Assembly: GCA_036741355.1 (NCBI GenBank)
Contig: DAINSK010000074.1
Location: forward strand, 1-9,417
Direction of reading: 5' to 3'
Source: JBBRGK01 sp036741355
GTDB taxonomy: Bacteria > Chloroflexota > Dehalococcoidia > CAUJGQ01
Length of the DNA: 9,417 bases
Below are positions 1 to 6,660 of this stretch, in pieces (position 1 is the stretch's first letter; each line of letters begins with the position of its first letter). The position numbers and the translations under genes were made by a program. The notes under the pieces are model-generated. The model had not been told where the DNA came from. It saw nothing but the letters and a program-made list of their open reading frames with translations, and did not search any database.

Positions 1-376
1 CATAAAGCTGCTGCATCTCGTGTTCGCTAACCGACACGGGCCCCGAAGGCGCCTGAATGAGACCGGAAACTTCCTGGGCGCGGACAAACCGGCCTTCGCC
101 CTGCCGCCCTTCGACAAGCCCCCGGCTCTCCAGCGCCTTGATCGCCTCGCGGATGGACGACCGTCCGACACCGAAGCGGTCGCTGAGCTCGCGCTCAGAT
201 TGCAGGCGGCTGCCGGCATTCAGTTTCCCGATCGCAATCTGCTCTGTGATGCGGTCGGCAATCTCGGCAGAGAGGTTTGTGCGTCGAACGGGCCGGGTCA
301 CGTGCTCGTCGAGCGCGTCCGACGTGCGGGAGCGCCGCCGGCTGCGAATCGCATCGCCGGCATGATTGGTGGTCAC
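1..376 (-). CDS. GntR family (FadR-subfamily) transcriptional regulator, N-terminal part
   Basis: Partial gene: 125 codons are visible and the 3' end lies beyond the left edge. Residues about 35-100 form a winged helix-turn-helix of GntR type, with ERELSDRFGVGRSSIREAIK as the recognition region followed by a wing ending GEGRFVRA. Wording such as SERELS and SSIREAIKALESRGLV is typical of the FadR subfamily, whose C-terminal effector domain would lie outside the window. The GTG start at 374-376 was chosen because a perfect GGAGG (minus strand, bases 384-388) sits 7 bases upstream. A later GTG at codon 26 would remove a basic leader (RSRRRSR) but lacks that support. The gene is divergent from the peptide-type ABC operon and shares a 144-base control region with it, so it probably represses that operon and itself. 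The effector is unknown. Confidence in the family is high; the link to the operon is inferred. Confidence 0.9.
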   Translation of the reverse strand, partial: MTTNHAGDAIRSRRRSRTSDALDEHVTRPVRRTNLSAEIADRITEQIAIGKLNAGSRLQSERELSDRFGVGRSSIREAIKALESRGLVEGRQGEGRFVRAQEVSGLIQAPSGPVSVSEHEMQQLY

Positions 377-424
377 GCTTTGGCCTCCGGACCGATCCGC
401 GTGGGTAAGACTGGTTACGAACCC

Positions 425-453
425 TTTACAGCAGTCAAACGAACCGCTAGTGT
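425..453 (+). promoter_or_regulatory. Candidate sigma-70-type promoter for the ABC operon
   Basis: TTTACA at 425-430 is five of six to the -35 consensus. After 17 bases comes TAGTGT at 448-453, a weak -10 that keeps only the T, A and final T. The spacing is ideal and the predicted start falls near 460, about 60 bases before the ATG of receptor 1. The operator-like palindrome begins at the end of this -10, so a bound repressor would block transcription. A second -10-like TATAGC at 487-492 has no good -35. For the divergent regulator, TTGACT (minus strand, 438-433) is a possible -35 but without a convincing -10. Confidence 0.4.
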
Positions 454-471
454 GGTCTGACCAGCAGACCA
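453..471. promoter_or_regulatory. Candidate GntR/FadR-type operator (inverted repeat)
   Basis: Bases 453-463 read TGGTCTGACCA, which exactly fits the FadR-subfamily operator pattern TNGTNNNACNA (compare the PdhR site TTGGTNNNACCAA). The same stretch also forms a longer dyad, TGGTCTG at 453-459 and CAGACCA at 465-471, separated by 5 bases. GACCAG is directly repeated at 459-464 and 467-472, so two overlapping binding registers are possible. The site lies between the divergent regulator and receptor 1, at the predicted transcription start. Binding by the adjacent regulator is inferred, not shown. Confidence 0.6.
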
Positions 472-510
472 GACATCCAGGGGCAGTATAGCACTCGTAA
501 AGAGGGCAGA

Positions 511-515
511 GGAGG
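511..515 (+). promoter_or_regulatory. Shine-Dalgarno sequence deciding the start of receptor 1
   Basis: GGAGG at 511-515 is 5 bases before the ATG at 521. A GTG at 515 is in frame but overlaps this site, so the longer reading with two extra residues is unlikely to be the real start. Confidence 0.75.
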
Positions 516-520
516 TGGTG

Positions 521-2179
521 ATGAACCGCAGAGTAGGCCTGGTTCTTCCAGTAGCGTTGACCCTTGCGTTGGCCGCTGCCTGTAGCAGCAGCAACAACAG
601 TAAGCCCGCACCGGCGGCGGCAACGGCCGCGACGTCGGCATCTGCCGGGAGCAGCCCGTCGGCCGGCGCGGCAAAACCCGCGGCCAGCGGGACGGCAGCA
701 GCTGCCCCGACGGAAAAGGCAACCCGGGGTGGGACGCTCACCGTCGCGATCGACAGCAATATGAAGAACCTCGATCCCCTCAAGTCTTCATTGGTGGTAG
801 ATCGCCAGGTTCACTATCAAATCTACGATTCTCTCGTGCAGGTTGGCCCGGACCTGAAAATTGCTCCCGACCTGGCCGACAGCTGGGACACCAGCGACCC
901 GAAAGCGATTGTGTTCAAGCTGCACGCGGGCGTGAAGTTCCAGGACGGAACCGACTTCAACGCCACCGCGGTCAAGTTCAACATCGACCGAATCCTGGCC
1001 TCGGATACGTCGCCCCGCAAGAGTGAGATCTCGAGCGTGGCATCGGTCGACGTCGTCGACCCGTTGACCGTCAAGTTCAATCTCAAGGGACCGTTCGCTC
1101 CGCTATTGGCGACGCTGGTTGACCGCGCCGGCATGATGGTCTCGCCCGCGGCGGTTCAAAAGTACGGCGACGACCTGACGATAGCGCCGATCGGCGCTGG
1201 GACGGGCCCGTTCCGGTTCGTCGAGTGGAAGCAGGACGACCACGTCGCGCTCGAGCGCAACCCGGATTACTGGAAGACGGCGGCAAACGGCGACAAGCTG
1301 CCGTACCTCGACAAGATCACCTACCGGATCATCGTCGACGAGAATGCCCGCCTCAACAACCTCAAGACTGGCGACGTCGATATCGCGCAACGACCGCCGT
1401 CGAAGGATAACGCGGCGATTAAGAAGGACTCTTCGTTCGTCTACAAAGAAACTCCATCGCTCGACTTTAACGGCATCGAGCTGAATTCCTCTTCCGAACC
1501 ATTCAACAACAAAGCGCTGCGGCAAGCAGTGGCGTTTGCCATCGACCGCGACCAGATCCTGCAAACCGTCGGCTTTGGTGTCGGAGTGGTGTCGAACGGT
1601 CCCATCTCGCCGCCAATGGCAGCATTCGACCCGTCGTACAAGCCATACACCCGCGATATTGTCAAGGCGAAGGCGAAGCTGACGGAAGGCGGCAAGCCAT
1701 CCGGCTTCACGTTTAACCTCATCATTACCGGGGGCTCTCCCGCTACCCAGCAGCAGGGCGAGTTGCTGAAGGACGAGCTAAAAGACGCCGGGATAACTGT
1801 TAACCTGGTGCCGGAGGAGTTTACCAAGCTGGTTGACGACACGGCAAAACACACGTTCCAGGCAGCACTGCTTGGCTGGAGCGGCCGCATTGACCCGGAT
1901 GGAAATACGTACAACCACTTCCACACTGGTGGCGGCAATAACGACGGGCAATACTCCAGCGCCCAGGTAGACAGCCTGCTCGATCAGGCGCGCGCCACCT
2001 ACGAGACCGATAAGCGAAACGCGCTCTACAAACAGGCCAACCAGGCCATCGTGGACGATGCTCCGTGGATATTCATCAATCACGGACTATCGATCGAGCT
2101 CCACACCCCCAAGGTGAAGGGGTTCGTCTTGGTCGCGGACGCGATCCAGCGCTATGCGACCGTCTGGAAGGCGCAGTAG
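521..2179 (+). CDS. ABC transporter substrate-binding lipoprotein, family 5 (peptide-type), receptor 1
   Basis: Predicted 552-residue extracytoplasmic receptor of the peptide/nickel/opine importer class (SBP_bac_5), which captures solute and delivers it to the permease pair encoded downstream. Residues 1-20 are a lipoprotein signal peptide (NRR followed by a hydrophobic core) ending LAAAC, with Cys21 the lipidation site. Residues 22-69 are a low-complexity Ala/Ser/Pro linker. The folded domain starts at GGTLTVAIDSN (about 70) and carries family hallmarks: YDSLV near 102, a lobe-I strand region VFKLHAGVKFQDGTDFNA (about 131-148), GTGPFRF, and GWSGRIDPDG (452-461), whose Asp is commonly near the ligand in peptide-binding members. 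Length is normal for the family (500-600). The permease start follows 12 bases after the stop, indicating one operon. Ligand cannot be read from sequence; di/oligopeptide or glutathione-like is the best guess. It is a paralogue of the receptor at 4168-5826. Confidence 0.93.
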   Translation: MNRRVGLVLPVALTLALAAACSSSNNSKPAPAAATAATSASAGSSPSAGAAKPAASGTAAAAPTEKATRGGTLTVAIDSNMKNLDPLKSSLVVDRQVHYQIYDSLVQVGPDLKIAPDLADSWDTSDPKAIVFKLHAGVKFQDGTDFNATAVKFNIDRILASDTSPRKSEISSVASVDVVDPLTVKFNLKGPFAPLLATLVDRAGMMVSPAAVQKYGDDLTIAPIGAGTGPFRFVEWKQDDHVALERNPDYWKTAANGDKLPYLDKITYRIIVDENARLNNLKTGDVDIAQRPPSKDNAAIKKDSSFVYKETPSLDFNGIELNSSSEPFNNKALRQAVAFAIDRDQILQTVGFGVGVVSNGPISPPMAAFDPSYKPYTRDIVKAKAKLTEGGKPSGFTFNLIITGGSPATQQQGELLKDELKDAGITVNLVPEEFTKLVDDTAKHTFQAALLGWSGRIDPDGNTYNHFHTGGGNNDGQYSSAQVDSLLDQARATYETDKRNALYKQANQAIVDDAPWIFINHGLSIELHTPKVKGFVLVADAIQRYATVWKAQ

Positions 2180-2191
2180 ACTGTCGCTACC

Positions 2192-3142
2192 ATGACTGGA
2201 TATATCGTCCGCCGCATCTTATCGATGGTGCCGGTCGCGTTCCTGGTGACCGTGGCGCTGTTTGTCATGGTTCGCGCGATCCCCGGGGATCCCGTGCGTG
2301 TGATCCTCGGGGAAGAGGCGACTCCACAGAACGTCGTCGCCTTGCGTCACAAGCTGGGGCTGGACGCCCCAGTGCCAGTGCAGTACGTGAAATGGCTCGG
2401 CCGGCTGGTCCATCTCGATTTCGGACGATCGCTGGGGAGCCGCGAGCCCGTGCGCAAGGCGATCACCGAGCGGCTTCCCGCCACGCTTGAGCTTGGTCTC
2501 ACGGGATTCACAGTCGGACTCCTGGCGGCACTCGCGATCGGGATCACCGCCGCCGTCTTCCGGGGATCGTTTGCGGCGCGCTTTTCGACCGCCTTCTCGT
2601 TGGTATTCGTATCGCTGCCCGGCTTTTTCCTTGGGACGCTGCTGATCCTGATCTTCGCGCTTCACTGGCGAATATTCCCGCCCGGCGGATATGCCGAATT
2701 CAGCAAGAATCCCGGACAAAACATCCGCCACCTGGTGCTGCCGGCGATGGTCGGCGCCCTATTCGGCGCCGCCAACATCTCCCGCTTTGTTCGCTCCAGC
2801 CTGCTCGAGGCGCTGTATACCGACTACATCCGGACTGCCCGCGCGAAAGGGCTTTCGCCGGTGGCCGTGGTGATGCGTCACGCGCTTCGAAACGCCATGT
2901 TACCGGTCGTCACGATCCTGGGGCTGGCACTCGGCGGACTATGGGAAGGTGCGGTGATCACGGAAACGGTCTTTAGCTGGCCCGGCGTGGGGCGCCTGTC
3001 AGTGGACGCGTTCGGCCGTCGCGACTATCCGGTCGTCGAGGCCGTCGTTTTAATCGCCGCATTCTCGTTCATGTTCGCTAACCTCATTGTCGACATCGCC
3101 TACGCGTATTTGGACCCAAGGATCAGCTATGGCCGTAGGTGA
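2192..3142 (+). CDS. ABC transporter permease, DppB/OppB-type
   Basis: Predicted 316-residue integral membrane permease, first half of the heterodimeric channel of a peptide-type importer (BPD_transp_1 domain). The N-terminus GYIVRRILSMVPVAFLVTVA is the classic first membrane segment of DppB proteins, followed by the periplasmic segment IPGDPV and KLGLDAPVPVQYVKWL. The cytoplasmic EAA loop that docks the ATPase is at about 206-234 (EALYTDYIRTARAKGLS...RHALRNAMLPVV). The segment ETVFSWPGVGRL (258-269) and the C-terminal YLDPRI are also family signatures. Length matches the family (about 305-340). The ATG lies 12 bases after the receptor stop and lacks a clear Shine-Dalgarno, so translation is probably coupled to receptor 1. 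Its last 14 bases overlap the next permease gene. No partner ATPase gene is in the window. Confidence 0.94.
   Translation: MTGYIVRRILSMVPVAFLVTVALFVMVRAIPGDPVRVILGEEATPQNVVALRHKLGLDAPVPVQYVKWLGRLVHLDFGRSLGSREPVRKAITERLPATLELGLTGFTVGLLAALAIGITAAVFRGSFAARFSTAFSLVFVSLPGFFLGTLLILIFALHWRIFPPGGYAEFSKNPGQNIRHLVLPAMVGALFGAANISRFVRSSLLEALYTDYIRTARAKGLSPVAVVMRHALRNAMLPVVTILGLALGGLWEGAVITETVFSWPGVGRLSVDAFGRRDYPVVEAVVLIAAFSFMFANLIVDIAYAYLDPRISYGRR
3118..3122 (+). promoter_or_regulatory. Shine-Dalgarno sequence deciding the start of permease 2
   Basis: AAGGA at 3118-3122, inside the 3' end of the upstream permease gene, lies 6 bases before the ATG at 3129. This favours 3129 over the in-frame ATG at 3087, which would add 14 non-hydrophobic residues lacking family similarity. 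Confidence 0.65.
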
Positions 3143-4028
3143 ACAGTCGATACGGGGCGGTAGTCTCGCGCTGGGCGAGGCGATTCCGGAGCGGCGTCGT
3201 TCACTACGGCGATTCATCAGCCGCAACCGTATGCTGTCGCTCTTCACGGTCGTCCTGATCATGTTGATTGCGATCGCACTCTCCGCGGACCTGCTCGTCA
3301 AATACAATCCGATCACCACGCACCCGGCGCAGGCGCTCCAGAGCCCATCGTCGAGGCACTGGCTCGGCACCGACAACCTCGGCCGCGATCTTTACAGCCG
3401 CGTGATCAAGGGGACGCAGGTCTCCCTGAGGGTGGCCGTGATCTCGGTCGTCATCTCGCTGACGTTCGGCGTCGTATCTGGCCTGCTCGCCGGGTACTTC
3501 GGCGGCGCGGTGGATTGGCTGCTCGGCCGCTATATCGACGCCCAACTTGCCTTTCCCGGGATTCTGCTCGCGATCGCGCTGATCGCCGTGCTCGGACCCG
3601 GGCTGACGAGCGCTACGATCGCCGTCGGCGTGCTGGGAATACCGTTCTATTTCCGCCTCACGCGCGGCCAGGTCTTGCAGGCAAGCTCGCTCGAATATAT
3701 ACGCGCCGCCGAAGTCATTGGAGCGTCTCGCTGGCGCGTCATGTTCCGCCACATCCTGCCGAACATCGCCAACCCGTTGATCGTCGCCGCGTCGTTGGCG
3801 GGCGCAAACGCCATTTTGCTCGAGGCGGCCCTCAGCTACCTCGGCCTCGGCACCCAGCCACCAACACCCGACTGGGGCGCCATGATCCGCGTCGGCACCG
3901 ACTACCTTCAGAACGACATGTGGATGGCTATCGGACCGGGGTGCGCGATCTTCGTCACCGTGTTCAGCTACTACATGCTTGGCGACGCCCTCCGCGATTA
4001 TCTCGATCCGAGATTGAAGTCGCGATAG
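3129..4028 (+). CDS. ABC transporter permease, DppC/OppC-type
   Basis: Predicted 299-residue membrane permease, the second half of the importer channel. It has a cytoplasmic N-terminal arm with a basic stretch (ERRRSLRRFISRNR, 21-34), an OppC_N-type first membrane segment (about 36-55), then the hallmark HWLGTDNLGRDLYSRVIKG (77-95). The membrane domain carries an EAA loop at about 188-216 (LEYIRAAEVIGASRWRVMFRH), followed by LSYLGLGTQPPTPDWGAMI (235-253) and the C-terminal GDALRDYLDPRLK. All of these match DppC/OppC/GsiD proteins, and the length is normal. The start overlaps the upstream permease by 14 bases with its own Shine-Dalgarno, a common arrangement for balanced heterodimer synthesis. 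Together with the preceding permease it would form one channel; the ATPases that bind the two EAA loops must be encoded elsewhere. Confidence 0.94.
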   Translation: MAVGEQSIRGGSLALGEAIPERRRSLRRFISRNRMLSLFTVVLIMLIAIALSADLLVKYNPITTHPAQALQSPSSRHWLGTDNLGRDLYSRVIKGTQVSLRVAVISVVISLTFGVVSGLLAGYFGGAVDWLLGRYIDAQLAFPGILLAIALIAVLGPGLTSATIAVGVLGIPFYFRLTRGQVLQASSLEYIRAAEVIGASRWRVMFRHILPNIANPLIVAASLAGANAILLEAALSYLGLGTQPPTPDWGAMIRVGTDYLQNDMWMAIGPGCAIFVTVFSYYMLGDALRDYLDPRLKSR

Positions 4029-4167
4029 CGGATAGCTGTGAACGTGCCCTGCCGACAGTTGAACTCACCCTGACACCGCAGCACAAGGAGGGGGATAGGC
4101 AGTAAAATTACACACAGATTTCAATTGTCTCAATCGTCGTACGCCCGATATGGGCAAAGGAGAAGCG
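4029..4167 (+). promoter_or_regulatory. 139-base spacer with possible internal promoter for receptor 2
   Basis: This spacer separates permease 2 from receptor 2. TAAAAT at 4103-4108 is five of six to the -10 consensus and would allow a leader of about 55 bases, but there is no convincing -35 at 16-18 bases upstream. CTGACA at 4070-4075 is too far away. An AAGGAGG at 4085-4091 matches the anti-Shine-Dalgarno perfectly but has no start codon in range. ATTGTCTCAAT (4124-4134) is a short 4-3-4 dyad that does not fit the FadR-subfamily operator. I see no gene or strong terminator here. Receptor 2 may be co-transcribed with the operon, have its own promoter, or both. Confidence 0.3.
4156..4162 (+). 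promoter_or_regulatory. Shine-Dalgarno sequence deciding the start of receptor 2
   Basis: AAAGGAG at 4156-4162 lies 5 bases before the ATG at 4168. The upstream in-frame ATG at 4150 overlaps this region and would put acidic MGKGEA before the signal peptide, so 4168 is preferred. Confidence 0.75.
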
Positions 4168-5826
4168 ATGCGACAATCAGGGTTGAAAATACTGGCCGCG
4201 GCGGCGCTCGGGATCGCACTCGTGGCCTGCAGCAGCGGCAATAACGGCAACAACACTAAGTCCGCCGCAACCCAGGCCGCGGCCCCGGCGGGGTCCGCCG
4301 TGAGCGCCACCCGTGCCGCAGCCCCCGGCAGTCCGGCAGCAGGCAGCCCTGCCGCGGCCGCCGCCCAAAAGGTGAAGACAGGCGGCACGCTCACGATGGG
4401 CCTCGCGCGCGACGCCACCAACTTCGATTCGGCCAAGTCGCAGGACGTGTACAGCGGCTATGTCGAGGGCAACGTCCTGGAGCCGCTGTTCGTGGAAACC
4501 GTTGATTTCAAGGTCGCGGGCAACCTGGTGGATAAGGTCGACAACCCCGACGACAAGACCTATGTCTTCCACCTCCATCCGGGGATCAAGTTCCAAGACG
4601 GAACCGACTTCAACGCGGACGCCGTTAAGTGGAACCTTCAGCGTCATATCGACGATAAGGCGTCGGTCCGCCACACCGACGTTCAAAACATCACTGCCAT
4701 GGACATAATTGATCCGACGACGCTCAAGATCACGCTGGACAACGCGTTTGCCCCGTTCCTCGACAAGTTGACGAGCGGCGCCGGTTACATGTACTCGCCG
4801 ACGACGTTCCAGAAGGTGGGGGCCGACAAGATCGCGAACGACCTGACCGGCGCCGGCACGGGACCGTTCAAATTCACGTCGTGGCAGCACGACAACCAGA
4901 TCGTGCTCGACAAGAACCCGACCTACTGGCGCAAGGACGCGAACGGCATCCAGTACCCGTACCTAGATAAGATCGTTCTCAAGCCGATCCCGGACGAGAA
5001 TACCCGCCTGACGGCGCTCAAGACCGGCGACCTGGACTACATCGAGTCGCCGCCCCCGAAAGACATCAAGTCGCTGCAGTCGAGTTCGGACATAACCTAT
5101 AAGCAGATACCGGGATTCGGCTTCAACTTCATCATGATGGAAACCGAGAAGGAACCGTTCAACGACAAGCGCGTACGCGAAGCATTCTCCTACTCCATCG
5201 ACCGTCAACAGATCGCCGACACGATTAACTTTGGGACCGTCGTCCCTGCCGATACCGAGATTCCTGGCACGATCCCGGGCAGCGTCCAGGGACCGTATAT
5301 GAAACGCGACATCAACAAGGCCAAGGATCTGCTCAAGCAGGCCGGCAAGACGAGCGTCAGCTTTACGATCCAGTACTCGAACGCATCTCCGGCTTTGCAG
5401 CAGACGATGGAGCTAGTGAAAGACGAAATCAAGGACGCCGGCTTCGACATGCAGCTCCAGCCATTGGAGTTCGCAACGGTCGTAGACAACGGCAACAAGG
5501 GATCGTACCAGGCCGGCGCCCTCGGCTGGAGCGGGAGCGTCGATCCTGACGGCTTCACCTATACATTGTTCACCACCGGCGCCGGCTTCAACCTGGCGCA
5601 CTACAGCAACAAGGCGCTCGATGACCTCCTGAACAAGGCACGCCAGACCCTGGACATCAACGCACGGGTAGAACAGTACAAACAGTCGATGAACATCCTC
5701 GCCGACGACGAGCCGTTCATCATCTACAGTTGGACGGTCCTACAGCAAACGACGCGCAAGAACGTGCAAAACTACCAGCTTGGACCGCCACGCTGGATTC
5801 AGCTTTACATGGTCTGGAAGTCGTAA
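4168..5826 (+). CDS. ABC transporter substrate-binding lipoprotein, family 5 (peptide-type), receptor 2
   Basis: Predicted 552-residue lipoprotein receptor of the SBP_bac_5 class and a paralogue of the receptor encoded at 521-2179. The signal peptide (residues 1-20, RQSGLK then a hydrophobic core) ends in the canonical lipobox LVAC, with Cys21 lipidated. Residues 22-70 are an Ala/Gly/Ser/Pro/Asn linker. The folded domain begins GGTLTMGLARD (about 72). Shared features include FQDGTDFNADAVKWN (about 142-156), GAGTGPFKF, KNPTYWRKDANG, a PYLDKI motif, a SIDRQQIAD helix and GWSGSVDPDGFTY (453-465). Both receptors are exactly 552 residues with the lipid Cys at the same position, supporting duplication. 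They differ around GWSG (RID versus SVD) and toward the C-terminus, so ligand ranges may differ. It probably uses the permease pair upstream, 139 bases away. Which solute each receptor binds cannot be told from sequence. Confidence 0.93.
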   Translation: MRQSGLKILAAAALGIALVACSSGNNGNNTKSAATQAAAPAGSAVSATRAAAPGSPAAGSPAAAAAQKVKTGGTLTMGLARDATNFDSAKSQDVYSGYVEGNVLEPLFVETVDFKVAGNLVDKVDNPDDKTYVFHLHPGIKFQDGTDFNADAVKWNLQRHIDDKASVRHTDVQNITAMDIIDPTTLKITLDNAFAPFLDKLTSGAGYMYSPTTFQKVGADKIANDLTGAGTGPFKFTSWQHDNQIVLDKNPTYWRKDANGIQYPYLDKIVLKPIPDENTRLTALKTGDLDYIESPPPKDIKSLQSSSDITYKQIPGFGFNFIMMETEKEPFNDKRVREAFSYSIDRQQIADTINFGTVVPADTEIPGTIPGSVQGPYMKRDINKAKDLLKQAGKTSVSFTIQYSNASPALQQTMELVKDEIKDAGFDMQLQPLEFATVVDNGNKGSYQAGALGWSGSVDPDGFTYTLFTTGAGFNLAHYSNKALDDLLNKARQTLDINARVEQYKQSMNILADDEPFIIYSWTVLQQTTRKNVQNYQLGPPRWIQLYMVWKS

Positions 5827-5850
5827 CGCCCACGCAGAACCATGGATGGT

Positions 5851-5885
5851 ATAAGGAGCCTCACCATTTAGGTGAGGCTCCTTAT
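5851..5885. terminator. Perfect 15-bp hairpin between convergent genes, probable bidirectional terminator
   Basis: Left arm 5851-5865 (ATAAGGAGCCTCACC), loop ATTTA at 5866-5870, right arm 5871-5885 (GGTGAGGCTCCTTAT), with no mismatch. It begins 24 bases after the stop of receptor 2 and ends 29 bases from the stop of the convergent sortase gene, exactly where a shared terminator would sit. No T-run follows on either strand; only the AT-rich stem foot (CCTTAT) resembles a U-tail. It could instead protect mRNA 3' ends. Confidence 0.7.
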
Positions 5886-5914
5886 GAGTGTGAGAGGAAC
5901 TTCATCGCCATTTG

Positions 5915-6541
5915 CTATTGCGGCATCGCCGTGGCGTAGACAACCGTCCGGTGGTCGTAATTATGCGTCACGTGATTGAACGTTCCGCCGCAAGTGATCA
6001 GGTTCAAGTGCGGCGTATCGCTCGCCGCGAAGATCTGGTCCATCGGCGCTTCGTCGTCGTTGTAGGCGTCGATATCGTCGACCGCGAATGCCGCGGAAGA
6101 CCCATCATCGTAGATCACGTCGATCTCGTCTCCGGGACCGAGGTTCTTGATGAACCAGAAAACCGCGGCGCGATCCACCCAGTCGACGTGGCCGGCGATC
6201 ACCGCGTTGCCCGGGTCCCCGGGACGGAAGCCGGGGGCGAACCACCCGACCGAATCCGGCCCGCTTGGGCTGGCCATGCCGCCGTCGTCTTCCAAACCGA
6301 CCTGCTCGATCAGCGCGTTGATGTGCAGGATTGGGATTCGCAGCCGGAGCGGCATTGGAAGCACCGGCGTGGAATCAGGATCGGGGTCGGGGTCGTCCTG
6401 GGCAAACGCATGCCTGGAGCCGGGAGCTAGCACCAGGGAAATGGAAGGCAGGACCGTGAGCGCGGCGATGGCCAAAAATGACCGTCTAGAACGTCGGGAC
6501 ACGCGTGAGATCTCCAATACGGATCCGAAGTAGCCGCGCAT
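5915..6541 (-). CDS. Class F-type sortase (cysteine transpeptidase)
   Basis: Predicted membrane-anchored or exported sortase, a family that cleaves a C-terminal sorting motif and joins the protein to a cell-surface nucleophile. Numbered from the ATG at 6541 (208 residues), a basic segment (SRRSRRS) precedes a hydrophobic stretch (FLAIAALTVLPSISLVL), then an Asp-Pro repeat linker (DDPDPDPDSTP). The beta-barrel domain starts near LRLRIPILHINALIEQVGL. The catalytic triad is visible: His118 in AGHVDW, Cys184 in LITCGG, Arg198 in YDHRTVVYA. The LITC-G-G-F pattern and short domain fit class F. Start is uncertain: ATG 6541 is 10 bases from the gap, has a weak Shine-Dalgarno and gives a long leader, while GTG 6502 (GGAG 9 bases upstream) gives a compact signal peptide. 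Upstream control sequence is lost in the gap. No sortase substrate or pilin gene is nearby, so it is probably a stand-alone, housekeeping-style enzyme. Confidence 0.9.
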   Translation of the reverse strand: MRGYFGSVLEISRVSRRSRRSFLAIAALTVLPSISLVLAPGSRHAFAQDDPDPDPDSTPVLPMPLRLRIPILHINALIEQVGLEDDGGMASPSGPDSVGWFAPGFRPGDPGNAVIAGHVDWVDRAAVFWFIKNLGPGDEIDVIYDDGSSAAFAVDDIDAYNDDEAPMDQIFAASDTPHLNLITCGGTFNHVTHNYDHRTVVYATAMPQ

Positions 6542-6551
6542 CCGTCCCCGA

Positions 6552-6651
6552 NNNNNNNNNNNNNNNNNNNNNNNNNNNNNNNNNNNNNNNNNNNNNNNNN
6601 NNNNNNNNNNNNNNNNNNNNNNNNNNNNNNNNNNNNNNNNNNNNNNNNNNN
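6552..6651. other. Assembly gap, 100 N
   Basis: Exactly 100 unknown bases, the conventional placeholder for a gap of unknown size between scaffolded contigs. It hides the divergent control region and possibly the 5' ends of the sortase and the GGT-family gene, and real missing sequence may be longer. Reading frames that run through it are artefacts. Linkage between the left and right halves of the window depends on the scaffolding. Confidence 0.98.
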
Positions 6652-6660
6652 GTGGATAGA

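Noticed and set aside
413..423. GGTTACGAACC as a second FadR-type operator
   Set aside because: It is a 4-3-4 dyad in the right region but does not fit TNGTNNNACNA in any register, so it is mentioned only as a supporting oddity.
20..460. Plus-strand reading frame of 146 codons at the left end
   Set aside because: It is antisense to the GntR gene, whose minus-strand frame has a clear winged helix-turn-helix and a perfect Shine-Dalgarno; the plus-strand product resembles nothing.
4124..4134. ATTGTCTCAAT as an operator upstream of receptor 2
   Set aside because: The arms are only 4 bases, the C and final A of the subfamily consensus are missing, and such dyads are expected by chance in a spacer of this size.
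6370..6400. Short GGGGTC-like tandem repeat near the sortase linker
   Set aside because: It is simply the coding sequence of the Asp-Pro repeat in the sortase linker, not an independent repeat element.
6505..6651. Extension of the GGT-family reading frame upstream through the gap
   Set aside because: The frame is open only because N codons contain no stop; the 5' part is antisense to the sortase gene.
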